In this document: piece by piece, positions 35,837-44,029 of the stretch
Layout of the letters: the number at the start of each line of letters is the position of its first letter
Numbering within the stretch: position 1 is the stretch's first letter
Assembly (NCBI GenBank): GCA_963718695.1
Contig: OY970371.1
Span: 2,046,001-2,110,000, forward strand
DNA: 64,000 nucleotides
From: Manganitrophus sp963718695
Lineage (GTDB): Bacteria > Nitrospirota > Nitrospiria > SBBL01 > Manganitrophaceae
Reading direction: 5' to 3'
Position numbers and translations under genes: made by a program
The notes under the pieces: model-generated
Seen by the model: the letters and a program-made list of their open reading frames with translations, nothing else
Databases searched by the model: none
What the model was told of the DNA's origin: nothing

Positions 35837-36905
35837 AGACCGATTCCAAATGCCGGCAAAAGCGCTCCGTGCAGGCGCCGAGCTCGAAATCACGCTCGAC
35901 ACGCCGGCGCGCCGCCTTCCCGAATTTTATAGAGAGCCCAGGCGTGCGAACCAGCGTTTCGAGCGCGCCGGCCAGCGCCGAGGGGTCGCCCGGAGGAAGG
36001 AGCATTCCAGTCTCCCCCTGCGCGACGGCGCTCCCGATCGCCCCGACATCGCTGCCGATGATCGGACGTCCGCTCGCCATCGCCTCGAGAACGACATTGG
36101 GCAGACCGTCCCGATCTCCGGCGCCGGTTTGGATCGACGGAACGAGGATGATATCCGCTTTTGCGTATTGGCCCGGAAGGTCGGTATGCGTCATGCCGCC
36201 GCAGAGTTCGACGCTCTCCGAAAGACCCGCCTCAAGAATGGCCGCCGCCAACCGCGCGCGTTCGGGTCCCTCCCCGATGATCCGAAGGTAAAACGGGAAC
36301 GAAAGCCGGCGGACCGCTTCGATCAGAATGTGAAACCCTTTTTTTTCGACCAGCCGGCCGACCGCCAGCAAGCGCACCGGCTCGCAAAGGGTCAACGGGG
36401 CCGGGCGGAAGCGGTCGAGATCGACGCCATGCGGGAGCAGTTTTACTTTCGCGCCGCGCTTGGAGAGATCGGCCGCGGCATCGGGATTACAGGCGATCAC
36501 GCACGCGGCTTTGCCCGCGCGCGCCGCCATTTCTTCAACAGCCACCTTGCGAAGATCGAGCGCATGCGCGCTGAAGCCGTATGGAATACCGATTCGCGCT
36601 GAGACATGAGAGGCGACCTCGGCGGGAGTATGGGCAAAGTAGCCGTGGATGCCGGTCACTGTTTTACGATCGAGACGCTGAACCAACGCCTCGGCCTGCT
36701 CGACCGGACTTCCGGCCGGAAGAAACTGAACTTTGTTGAGTATTCTGTGACAATCGGGATGAAGAGAAGAGCCGTCTCCCGGCTTCGTCGCAAAGATGGC
36801 GGCCAACAAACCACACCCGTCGAGAGCGAGCAGCTCCTGCAGCGCAAATGTCTCCGAACGGCGGGGAAAGCCGCTGACAACCATTACAATCCGACTGCGA
36901 CCCAT
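35829..36905 (-). CDS. Glycosyltransferase family 4 (GT-B)
   Basis: 358 residues. N-terminal Rossmann half opens IVMVVSGFPRRSETFALQEL. C-terminal donor half: LPHGVDLDRFRPA, RLLAVGRLVEKKGFHILIEA, IIGEGPERARL, DRDGLPNVVLEAMASGRPII with the E-x7-E pair, then GSDVGAIGSAV. It is similar in layout to the WcaL-type enzyme at 46075-47418 in the same locus. It is cytoplasmic and adds one sugar of the repeat. Its stop overlaps the ABC exporter start. Confidence 0.9.
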   Translation of the reverse strand: MGRSRIVMVVSGFPRRSETFALQELLALDGCGLLAAIFATKPGDGSSLHPDCHRILNKVQFLPAGSPVEQAEALVQRLDRKTVTGIHGYFAHTPAEVASHVSARIGIPYGFSAHALDLRKVAVEEMAARAGKAACVIACNPDAAADLSKRGAKVKLLPHGVDLDRFRPAPLTLCEPVRLLAVGRLVEKKGFHILIEAVRRLSFPFYLRIIGEGPERARLAAAILEAGLSESVELCGGMTHTDLPGQYAKADIILVPSIQTGAGDRDGLPNVVLEAMASGRPIIGSDVGAIGSAVAQGETGMLLPPGDPSALAGALETLVRTPGLSIKFGKAARRRVERDFELGACTERFCRHLESVYV

Positions 36906-37002
36906 TTCATCCTCGTATCAGAGGCGGCCCTTTTGTGCATGAGACGGCTCCTCTCTCGTCATCCCAGTCATGTCATTACAACAGTGCAGATGAATCCGTT
37001 CG

Positions 37003-38025
37003 CTAAGTCCCCTGCAGATCCGACGCCGAGGGATTGTCATCCGTAACGATCGTGGCGTCGGGACGGATCGTCGGATCGGCCGAAAAGGTCCCGCCCTGCT
37101 GAACAAAGAGCTGCATTCGGGTCGGAAGCGCAACGGCCAATTGGCGGGCCTTCGGCGTGCCGAACCGATCATCCTTGGTCCGTCCATCCAGGAATCCCGT
37201 CCCGAGCGGCTTTTTGGAGGAGGGCTGTCCCACCTCCGCTTCTAATTCCGCGGCCGTAACGCCTGACGATTGGAACGCCCCTTCCAGATCAAAAAAGATC
37301 ACAGCGTCTACCGTGTTGGGATCGGCCGTCGCACCGCTGGAGAACGGCACCGTCACTTGCCACCGATGGTCGGTCACAAAGGTGAAGGAGGTGCAGCGCG
37401 TGAAGCTCCCCGGCGCTCCCAAACCGATGACCCCCTGAATCCAGACGCTCGGCCGCCGGTCATCGTTGCCGCTGAAACCGAGTTTTTCAAGGAAGGCAGG
37501 AAGGTTTGAGACATTCTTCGGTTGTTCGGCGCGATCATCTTCAAGCCGTTTGATCTTGAACTTCACTCCATTGTAATTTTCAGTTGGGACCGAGATGGAG
37601 ATGGCCTCGGGCACATTCGGATCGGTCCCGGTTAAATCCAATGCAAAAGGGCCGAATTCCGGCGAGGTAAATGACGAGGGTTGCCGCCGGAACTCGACTT
37701 CGTCCGCGATGACATACGCCTGAGAGAGCCAGAGGGTCCCGTCGACCAGCGTAAATTGATGTTTGAAGTTTTCCGGCGGGCAACTGCTCTGCGCCAAGGC
37801 CTGGCTTCCGGCAAAGAAACGCCCGGCCTGAACGAGAACCTTGGAAAAAACGGACGCCGAAGCGTCGGCCGCTTGAGGAACGGCCGTCATCCCGAGCGTC
37901 GGCCCGGAAGGGTTCTCGCTCCCCGCGGCATTACCCCCTCCCCCGCCCGCTCCGCCGCCTCCGCCACACGCAACCAAACCGAAAAAGAGTGCGACGATCG
38001 GCCACAACTTAATTGGATTTTTCAT
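37003..38025 (-). CDS. Lipoprotein with C-terminal DDNPSASDL motif (paralogue of 49713-50816)
   Basis: 340 residues. ATG 38025 follows CAGGGAGGAGAATA. Lipoprotein signal (WPIVALFFGLVAC) with a Gly-rich run just after the Cys. The mature region is mostly beta: AYVIADEVEFRR, SPEFGPFALDLTGTDPNV, NYNGVKFKIKRLEDD, RPSVWIQGVIGLG, VTDHRWQVTVPFS, FDLEGAF, FLDGRTKDDRFGTP, ending VTDDNPSASDLQGT. The whole arrangement recurs in the protein at 49713-50816. The calcium/carbohydrate-binding-like DUF4382 family is a distant possibility. A sigma-54 promoter lies about 100 bp upstream. Function unknown; the locus suggests a polysaccharide-associated surface protein. Confidence 0.75.
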   Translation of the reverse strand: MKNPIKLWPIVALFFGLVACGGGGGAGGGGGNAAGSENPSGPTLGMTAVPQAADASASVFSKVLVQAGRFFAGSQALAQSSCPPENFKHQFTLVDGTLWLSQAYVIADEVEFRRQPSSFTSPEFGPFALDLTGTDPNVPEAISISVPTENYNGVKFKIKRLEDDRAEQPKNVSNLPAFLEKLGFSGNDDRRPSVWIQGVIGLGAPGSFTRCTSFTFVTDHRWQVTVPFSSGATADPNTVDAVIFFDLEGAFQSSGVTAAELEAEVGQPSSKKPLGTGFLDGRTKDDRFGTPKARQLAVALPTRMQLFVQQGGTFSADPTIRPDATIVTDDNPSASDLQGT

Positions 38026-38126
38026 TATTCTCCTCCCTGGTTTCATCTGTTTGACCTCTTCCGATTGCGGCAAAGTCTTCAATATTGTCCTCTTTAGCCT
38101 CGCACGCTCTCGTTCAAGGGTCGGGA

Positions 38127-38141
38127 GCAAATCCCATGCCC
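38127..38141 (-). promoter_or_regulatory. Candidate sigma-54 promoter of lipoprotein 1
   Basis: Minus strand GGGCAT-GGGAT-TTGC, i.e. GG-N10-GC, about 100 nt upstream of ATG 38025. It is the same motif as at 50938, 51331 and 59084. Confidence 0.6.
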
Positions 38142-38294
38142 CTACAAAAACGGGAGTGAAACTATCCGCCAAGCGGCGCTCCGCCGATTCCGCACCATGA
38201 AAAGACGTTGTTGGCGGCCGTTCCCGATGGAATTCCGGCAGGCGCGCCGGTTTCTCCGCGCCGTTCCATCCTCCACTCATTCCATACGGGAAGA

Positions 38295-40292
38295 TCAACA
38301 TCGGAGGGATAACCCTTTCCGGTCTGGCAAGGTAGAAGCCGCTTCCGCGAGGCTCTGAAAAGTATGGAATCGGAGATTCGGATACCGGCAGAGCGCGCCG
38401 AGCAGCGCGTCGAGAAACGCGAATGCCTCCTCGGTCATCACCTTATGATGGAGGAGGAGGCCGATCGGCCCTCTCCCTCTCATCTGGATCGCCAAACTTT
38501 CCACGATCTCGTCCGGCGATTTCATCGAGGCCCCTCCCTTCCAACGATAGAGGTCGAGCGTCGTCGAGATCTCTTTGAAACCGAATCCGGCGACCGGCCG
38601 GTCCCCTTTGTCTTTGGAGAAGACCTGAAACCCCAACCGGTCGAGGACGTGATAGGTCTCGTCGGTACAACGGTTCCAGGGCGGGGTAAAAACAGGATAG
38701 AACTTCTCCCCGAAGATCTTCTCCAGAAGCGCCTTCCCCTTTGAGATATCTTCCCACTGTTGATCGAAAGTGCGGCTGATCCCGAACTCACACTTCTTCC
38801 CTTCCTTCTCGTGGTTCCGATGGAGCCAGCCGTGCTGGTTCAGCTCAAATAGATTCGGGTGAAGATGCTTATGATGATCAAGCAGCTTGATCCCCGCATC
38901 GGTAAGCGCCCCCGGAATGATCTCCAGATTCAGGGGAACGTAATGCGCCAAGGTGATATCGAATAGTTGTTGAAGCGTTTCCTCATCGGTGCCAACGTCA
39001 TCGTCCCTCAAGAAGAGATCGATCTTCCTTTCGTCTTCCGCCATTTTATCGAGGAACGGTCGGAGCGGCCGTTCGAGTGAATCGAATTTCCGCTTCGCCT
39101 GACCTTTTCCCCGTTGCCCGGACCGGACCGTTTCGCCAAGAAATCGGGCTGTCTTCTCCGCCCCCTGCATCTCCAAGCGGACCGAAACCGGCTCTGTTTT
39201 GAGGGCGCGGATAATCTGATCGGCGAGCGTTCGCGGATCTAATTCGTCCGGACGAATCATCTCGGCGACACCGAGGGCTGCTAATTTTTCCGCCCGGATG
39301 GTTTGCTCCTCGTTTTGATTTCCCGTAAACGGCAAGAGCAACGATTTTGTTCCAGTCGTTAAAATATTCATGCAGGTGTTATAGCCGGCCATGCTGATCG
39401 AAAGGTCGGCGCGTTTCATATACGAAAGAAAATCGGTCGTATACCGCCTGATCGTCATATTCGGATTCTTTTCGACCCTCTTCTGAAGCCGCAAAAAGTG
39501 ATCATCAGAAAAATAGGGTCCTGTAAAAAGGATCATCCGATGCGGCACCGTTTCTCCGACGATCTGACTTGCATCGATGGCGCACTCCAGCAGGTCGGCG
39601 CCGACGCGCCCCCCTCCGATACTGACCAAAACCATCGGCGTTTCATCACCGGCCGGAATCTCCTCCGATCGGCCCAGGGAAGGGTGAGAGTCCGTTTGTG
39701 CGACAAAACCGGTATACCAGGTCGCAACCTGGAGATCTTCGACTCTGGAAAAGGTTTCTTCCAGTCGCTGAAATTTCGGATCGGAGTGGATCAGGATCAA
39801 ATCCAAATAGCGATTCACGATGCGGCAGACCTGATCTTCATGCCTTTCCTGATCCCGCTTGCTCACCAAAATATCTCGAAGACTGCAGACCACCTTGGTC
39901 GGATACCCGCCCAAACGAATCCGCGCGAGGAGGGGAGCCAGCTCAAAAGCGAATTTTCTCCTTCCAAACGGGAAGAGCTCGATGATGAAAAGATCGGGCT
40001 TGAACCGCTCAAATTCCGAGAGGATTTTCAACCGCCGGGTCTTTTTAATCTCTTCGAGAGAATGTGGGCCGCCGGATCGAACCTCCTTGAAGTCCGCATC
40101 CGATGTGAGCGGCGGCAAATTCACAACGTCGACCGATGAAGGAAACTCGAATCCCGGGACGACTTCCCCGCCGTTTAAGAAACAGACTTCGAAATCGTTC
40201 AGCGCGCGGACGATCTCCATGCTCCGGATAAAGTGACCCATCCCTAAAACATGCTGGCAATAAAAAAGCACCCTTTTTTTGGCCATTCTCAT
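38295..40292 (-). CDS. Fusion: MurG-like (COG4671) glycosyltransferase plus polysaccharide-deacetylase-like domain
   Basis: 665 residues from ATG 40292, which shares ATGA with the upstream kinase stop. Residues about 1-385 form a GT-B glycosyltransferase of the COG4671 type (VLFYCQHVLGMGHFIRSMEI, LVSIGGGRVGADLLE, DLSISMAGYNTCMNILTTGT), homologous to the stand-alone enzyme at 47425. Residues about 420-640 resemble a NodB-like/DUF2334 deacetylase fold: FLRDDDVGTDEETLQQLFD supplies Asp ligands, with ELNQHGWLHRNH, FTPPWNRCTDETY and GLLLHHKVM. This couples sugar addition with de-N-acetylation in one cytoplasmic polypeptide. A frame extending to 40445 is rejected on spacing. Confidence 0.8.
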   Translation of the reverse strand: MRMAKKRVLFYCQHVLGMGHFIRSMEIVRALNDFEVCFLNGGEVVPGFEFPSSVDVVNLPPLTSDADFKEVRSGGPHSLEEIKKTRRLKILSEFERFKPDLFIIELFPFGRRKFAFELAPLLARIRLGGYPTKVVCSLRDILVSKRDQERHEDQVCRIVNRYLDLILIHSDPKFQRLEETFSRVEDLQVATWYTGFVAQTDSHPSLGRSEEIPAGDETPMVLVSIGGGRVGADLLECAIDASQIVGETVPHRMILFTGPYFSDDHFLRLQKRVEKNPNMTIRRYTTDFLSYMKRADLSISMAGYNTCMNILTTGTKSLLLPFTGNQNEEQTIRAEKLAALGVAEMIRPDELDPRTLADQIIRALKTEPVSVRLEMQGAEKTARFLGETVRSGQRGKGQAKRKFDSLERPLRPFLDKMAEDERKIDLFLRDDDVGTDEETLQQLFDITLAHYVPLNLEIIPGALTDAGIKLLDHHKHLHPNLFELNQHGWLHRNHEKEGKKCEFGISRTFDQQWEDISKGKALLEKIFGEKFYPVFTPPWNRCTDETYHVLDRLGFQVFSKDKGDRPVAGFGFKEISTTLDLYRWKGGASMKSPDEIVESLAIQMRGRGPIGLLLHHKVMTEEAFAFLDALLGALCRYPNLRFHTFQSLAEAASTLPDRKGLSLRC

Positions 40293-41665
40293 ACCTTCTC
40301 TAAAATCATTTCTTCTTGAGCAAGGGAGATGATCTCTCCAATCTTTTTCTCGAAACCTGGTTTTTGCTGGATATAGAGTCGATAGGCTTTGGTGATGAAT
40401 TGGATCTGCAGATGCCACTGCAAACGCTCGGCGGAGAGGGACCAATCGATCCGCCTACGGTAAGCGTAAATAAAAGCGACTTCCATATACTTGACAAAGC
40501 CCCGGTCGAAGGAACGGAAATATAAATCGACGATGAAATTTGCAACGTCCTGCGTGGGATCTCCCACGGCAAACTCATCAAAATCGAAAAAGGCGATCCC
40601 TCCTCTGCAAACAAGGAGCTGTTGGATGGAAAAATCTCCATGGAGGATTCGATCGGGAATCGGCATCGAATAAGGCAGGCGCAGCGCCAAATGCGTCGCG
40701 ATCGATTGAAGCGGACCGCTCAATCCGGGAAAGGCATGAATCAGCTTGGCGATTTTCTTCTTGATCTCTTCCAGGTGATCATCAAGCGTGATCCGAACGG
40801 TGCTGGAAAGGCCGCTTTTGTGGAAACAGGCCAGGCCGCCCGCGACCCGCTCCAGAAGGGACCGGTAATTCGTTTCGTTAATCACGTCGGCGAATGGATC
40901 ACCGTCCAGGCCGGACTGCCAAACCGTTTTGATCTCCTCACTGTAGGCCAGCGGCGCTGCAACGATAAAGCGCTCCGTATTGTCGGCGCCGCTCCGCCGG
41001 AGGGCATTCATCCGCTGATATATCTCTTCTCCCCGAGCATCATTGAACGTTTTCCCATAGACGACGATCTCTTTCGGATCAGCAGCCGTTCCCGACTGTA
41101 GGCGGTAACGGGTTGTGCAACGAACCTCCGGACGGTAATGCACCACCTCGCTGTCGAGACCGGAAATGTCCGCCGGTCCATTGAGCCCGGAAGGAAGCCG
41201 GTCGTAAGGAAGATGCCGCTTCACCGCTTCCGGATGAATACACTCGGGCAGGTGAAGCAAAACCGGATCGTTCGGGAAAACCCAGACGATCATATCGAGT
41301 TCGGAGAAATGGAGAATCCCCTCTTCGCACGCGCTGGGAATAGACGAAACTCCCTTGATCTTTTGAAATTCGATCCGGCTGCGGTCCCCTAAAAAAGCCT
41401 TTGCATAGAGAATTTCTCTCCGGTTTTTCCGGGCCGATGGATCGTGAATTTCCAGGTGATAACAGACCGAGAGAGAAGACTGATCCCAGGCCGACGGTTT
41501 CTTATAAGTTTTATATCGGGTATACCCGATGCGGCAGTCTGAAATCGCAAGGCGGCCCTGAGAAAAATCGGAAAGCCGCTGCTGGAAAATGACTTTCATC
41601 CGGTCCGGGTCGAAGAAAATCTCAAACCCTCTTCCTTGTCGATCTTGCCTTAGAAGATTCTCCAT
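40289..41665 (-). CDS. APH-fold phosphotransferase-like protein 2 (variant Brenner motif)
   Basis: 458 residues. The C-terminal half is an aminoglycoside-phosphotransferase/choline-kinase fold: catalytic HGDFSIQQLL and metal-site IAFFDFDEFAVGDPTQD. In canonical enzymes the motif is HGDxxxxN; here the Asn position is Gln. The N-terminal about 180 residues (LDMIVWVFPNDPVLLHLP, SEVVHYRPEVRCTTRYRL) are shared with the protein at 42608-44026. ATG 41665 is chosen because the longer frame to 42001 overlaps the radical SAM gene out of frame. I infer a sugar- or lipid-kinase-like role, possibly non-catalytic. Confidence 0.78.
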   Translation of the reverse strand: MENLLRQDRQGRGFEIFFDPDRMKVIFQQRLSDFSQGRLAISDCRIGYTRYKTYKKPSAWDQSSLSVCYHLEIHDPSARKNRREILYAKAFLGDRSRIEFQKIKGVSSIPSACEEGILHFSELDMIVWVFPNDPVLLHLPECIHPEAVKRHLPYDRLPSGLNGPADISGLDSEVVHYRPEVRCTTRYRLQSGTAADPKEIVVYGKTFNDARGEEIYQRMNALRRSGADNTERFIVAAPLAYSEEIKTVWQSGLDGDPFADVINETNYRSLLERVAGGLACFHKSGLSSTVRITLDDHLEEIKKKIAKLIHAFPGLSGPLQSIATHLALRLPYSMPIPDRILHGDFSIQQLLVCRGGIAFFDFDEFAVGDPTQDVANFIVDLYFRSFDRGFVKYMEVAFIYAYRRRIDWSLSAERLQWHLQIQFITKAYRLYIQQKPGFEKKIGEIISLAQEEMILEKV

Positions 41666-41685
41666 GAAGAACGGCCGCTCCCCCT

Positions 41686-42624
41686 CTACGCCTGAACCAG
41701 ACCCAAGTGGACCAATCTGTTCTGATCGACGGTGATCGGAACTTCCTCCCTGACCCGTTTGATCCGCTCGATGAGCTCCCCCTTCACCTGCGGATTTTCT
41801 TTCAGCCAGGGGGGAACGGTCGGCTGATCGTAACCGAACTCGACCGTATCGAGCCGGACCTGTTGCGCCAGCGTGATGAAGTCGGGGATCTCCCGAATAT
41901 TCTCGACCACCAGCGTCATATGCCCGATCAGCTCGATCTTTGACGCATAACGGGCCTTGGCCTCGACAAGGCGCCCGATATTCGCCATCACCTTTTCCCA
42001 ATTCGAGCCTTGATTGACGATTTCATGCGTGCGCTTGCTCGCGCCGTTGATTGAAAGGATCAGATAGTCGGAGCCCTTCACGAGCAACTCCGCCCATTCC
42101 TCATTGATCAAAAGGCCATTGGTGATGACGTTGACCTTCTTTCCCAATGTCTCGGTCAAATAGCGATAGCAGTTCCGCCCCTCCGTGATAAAGAGCGGCT
42201 CTCCCCCCTGAAACTCGACCACTTTGACAGCGTGATAAGGAATTTTATCTTTCCAAACCGCTTCGGTCAGGGCGAGCCGGTCTCGGTGATCCTGCTTGCA
42301 CATGATGCAGGCGATATTGCATCCCTCGCCGAACATCAGGCGAACCTTCTTCAAATCGCGCTCCTCGACCGTCAGCCCGGTTTTCCGGACGACGTTGTTC
42401 GCCTTCTCCTCCGGCGAGAGAAGGGTGCAGCCTTCAAAGCAGTGGAGGGTCCCTTCGATTGAATTCTTTCTGTATTGCTGCATCTTCGGACCGTTCCAGA
42501 TTTCCATGAACTCTTTTTCATAAAGATTGCCGAGCTTGTCCGGCTGGTATTTGCAGCAGGCGTAGACTTCGCCGTATTGATCGACGTAAACGCGGTCCCA
42601 CAATCTTTTACAGAAGGTTCCCAT
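41686..42624 (-). CDS. Radical SAM protein with N-terminal SPASM-like Cys region
   Basis: 312 residues. The N-terminus (about 1-60) has the look of a SPASM domain: CKRLWDRVYVDQYGEVYACC, then GNLYEKEFMEIWNG, and a later HCFEGC. The radical SAM core follows with CNIACIMCKQ (CxxxCxxC, binds the 4Fe-4S cluster and SAM), FQGGEPLFITEG and NVITNGLLINEEW. Normally the SPASM part is C-terminal, so this is permuted. ATG 42624 follows GGAGGAAGCAGG and overlaps the upstream kinase stop by 17 nt. It is expected to modify a peptide or carbohydrate substrate; the target is unknown. Confidence 0.83.
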   Translation of the reverse strand: MGTFCKRLWDRVYVDQYGEVYACCKYQPDKLGNLYEKEFMEIWNGPKMQQYRKNSIEGTLHCFEGCTLLSPEEKANNVVRKTGLTVEERDLKKVRLMFGEGCNIACIMCKQDHRDRLALTEAVWKDKIPYHAVKVVEFQGGEPLFITEGRNCYRYLTETLGKKVNVITNGLLINEEWAELLVKGSDYLILSINGASKRTHEIVNQGSNWEKVMANIGRLVEAKARYASKIELIGHMTLVVENIREIPDFITLAQQVRLDTVEFGYDQPTVPPWLKENPQVKGELIERIKRVREEVPITVDQNRLVHLGLVQA

Positions 42625-44026
42625 CCTGCTTCCTCCATGAGAGAATTCCATATTCACCCGATTCGATGCTGATCCGATCGGCCAGCCGGATCAGCCTGTC
42701 CAGGATTCCCCGCCTTCCAGGTTTCAACCGCGTTAAGCAGCGAAAGGCCCGCTCATTGATGAGGGCGGCCGCCGTGTACCATCCGAGTTCCGACCGGGAG
42801 ACGGTCCATGGAACATGCTTCTCATAGTGTCGGACGAAAAGGCCTCCGATTTTTTCGAGCCGTTCGACCGGCGCCTGCGTCAGGATGCCGCGATAAAGCA
42901 GTCCCGCAAGAAAGCTTCCGATGTCCTGGAGCGGGGCTCCGTGGCAGAGGTTATCCAGATCGATCAGTGAAACCTTTTCGCCGTCTACCAGGAAATTTTT
43001 AAAGTGAAGGTCTCCATGAAGTGTGACGGCCGGATGCGTCTTGAATTGTTTCGACTGGAGAACCAAACGATCGACCAAAGGAGCAAGCATTTCCCGACAC
43101 GACGGCCACGCCGTCGGAAGCACTCGCCCCATCTCCTCTAATTTCACGACCCAATCGTTTAAATCGACCGATCTCGAACAGGCCAGCCCGGAGCGATGCA
43201 GGGCCGCCACTGCCGCGGCCGCCCCCTCCAAAAGCGCCGAAAAACGAGGATCGGTCATCTCCTGATCGAGAAGGGTTCCGCCCGGCAAGCCGATTTGCCA
43301 GAGGCTCTTTGTCTCCGGATCGTAACCGAGCGGTTCTGCCATTCTGAGCTGTTCAGTGCGCCGGATCTCGGCGTCCCACAGCTGCGCCATCATCCGATGG
43401 GCTTCTCTCCCCTCTTCGTTGTAGTAGGTCTTTCCATAGAAGGTCATCACTTTCGTTCTGTTCGATTCGGCATTCTTCAGACGAAGGGAAACCCGGACGG
43501 TGCAGGTGTGTTCCGGAACATAATGGACCACTTCATTCGACAATTCGGAAATGATCCACTCCGGTCCGAACGCCCCGCCGATCAGGTCCGGAAGCAGCTT
43601 CTCTTTCAAATAAATCGAATCGGTGATCTTCGGCAGCCCCTGAATCTTACGGTCGTTGGGAAAGACCCAGATCACCATGTCGAGCGAGGAGATGTGGCTC
43701 ACTCCCCTTCCGAGAACCGGCATGACACCAATTTGTAATTGCGCTTTTTTGAACCGGGAGATCGCCCCCCCCTTTTCGAAAATTCGGGTCGAAAGCCGCT
43801 GCGTGAAAACTTGTTGTGTCATCCGGTTCCGTATCTCCAATCGATAACAAACCAGGCAATTCTTTCCCGGTTTGTACTTCACCCGTTCGATCGAACACGC
43901 TTGAATCTGCAACCGTCCTTCCGGAAAAAATTCAGCCTGAAACAGCGCCTTCATCTTTAACCGATTCCACACATCGGCCAATTGGGGAAGCGCCGCATCA
44001 TGGGGAATGCCTTCATCCGGGATCAC
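42608..44026 (-). CDS. APH-fold phosphotransferase-like protein 1
   Basis: 472 residues. Kinase-like C-terminal half with an intact Brenner motif HGDLHFKNFLV and metal-binding VSLIDLDNLCHGAPLQDIGS. The N-terminal half (LDMVIWVFPNDRKIQGLP, NEVVHYVPEHTCTVRVSLR) is shared with the paralogue at 40289. The family phosphorylates small hydroxyl-bearing substrates such as aminoglycosides, choline, homoserine or sugars. In this locus a sugar or lipid-linked precursor is the natural guess (inference). It starts 3 nt after the heparinase-like stop. Confidence 0.82.
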   Translation of the reverse strand: MIPDEGIPHDAALPQLADVWNRLKMKALFQAEFFPEGRLQIQACSIERVKYKPGKNCLVCYRLEIRNRMTQQVFTQRLSTRIFEKGGAISRFKKAQLQIGVMPVLGRGVSHISSLDMVIWVFPNDRKIQGLPKITDSIYLKEKLLPDLIGGAFGPEWIISELSNEVVHYVPEHTCTVRVSLRLKNAESNRTKVMTFYGKTYYNEEGREAHRMMAQLWDAEIRRTEQLRMAEPLGYDPETKSLWQIGLPGGTLLDQEMTDPRFSALLEGAAAAVAALHRSGLACSRSVDLNDWVVKLEEMGRVLPTAWPSCREMLAPLVDRLVLQSKQFKTHPAVTLHGDLHFKNFLVDGEKVSLIDLDNLCHGAPLQDIGSFLAGLLYRGILTQAPVERLEKIGGLFVRHYEKHVPWTVSRSELGWYTAAALINERAFRCLTRLKPGRRGILDRLIRLADRISIESGEYGILSWRKQDGNLL

Positions 44027-44029
44027 CGA

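Noticed and set aside
36906..37002. Sigma-54 promoter ahead of the glycosyltransferase at 36905
   Set aside because: No GG-N10-GC match; the gene is probably read from the lipoprotein promoter at 38127-38141.
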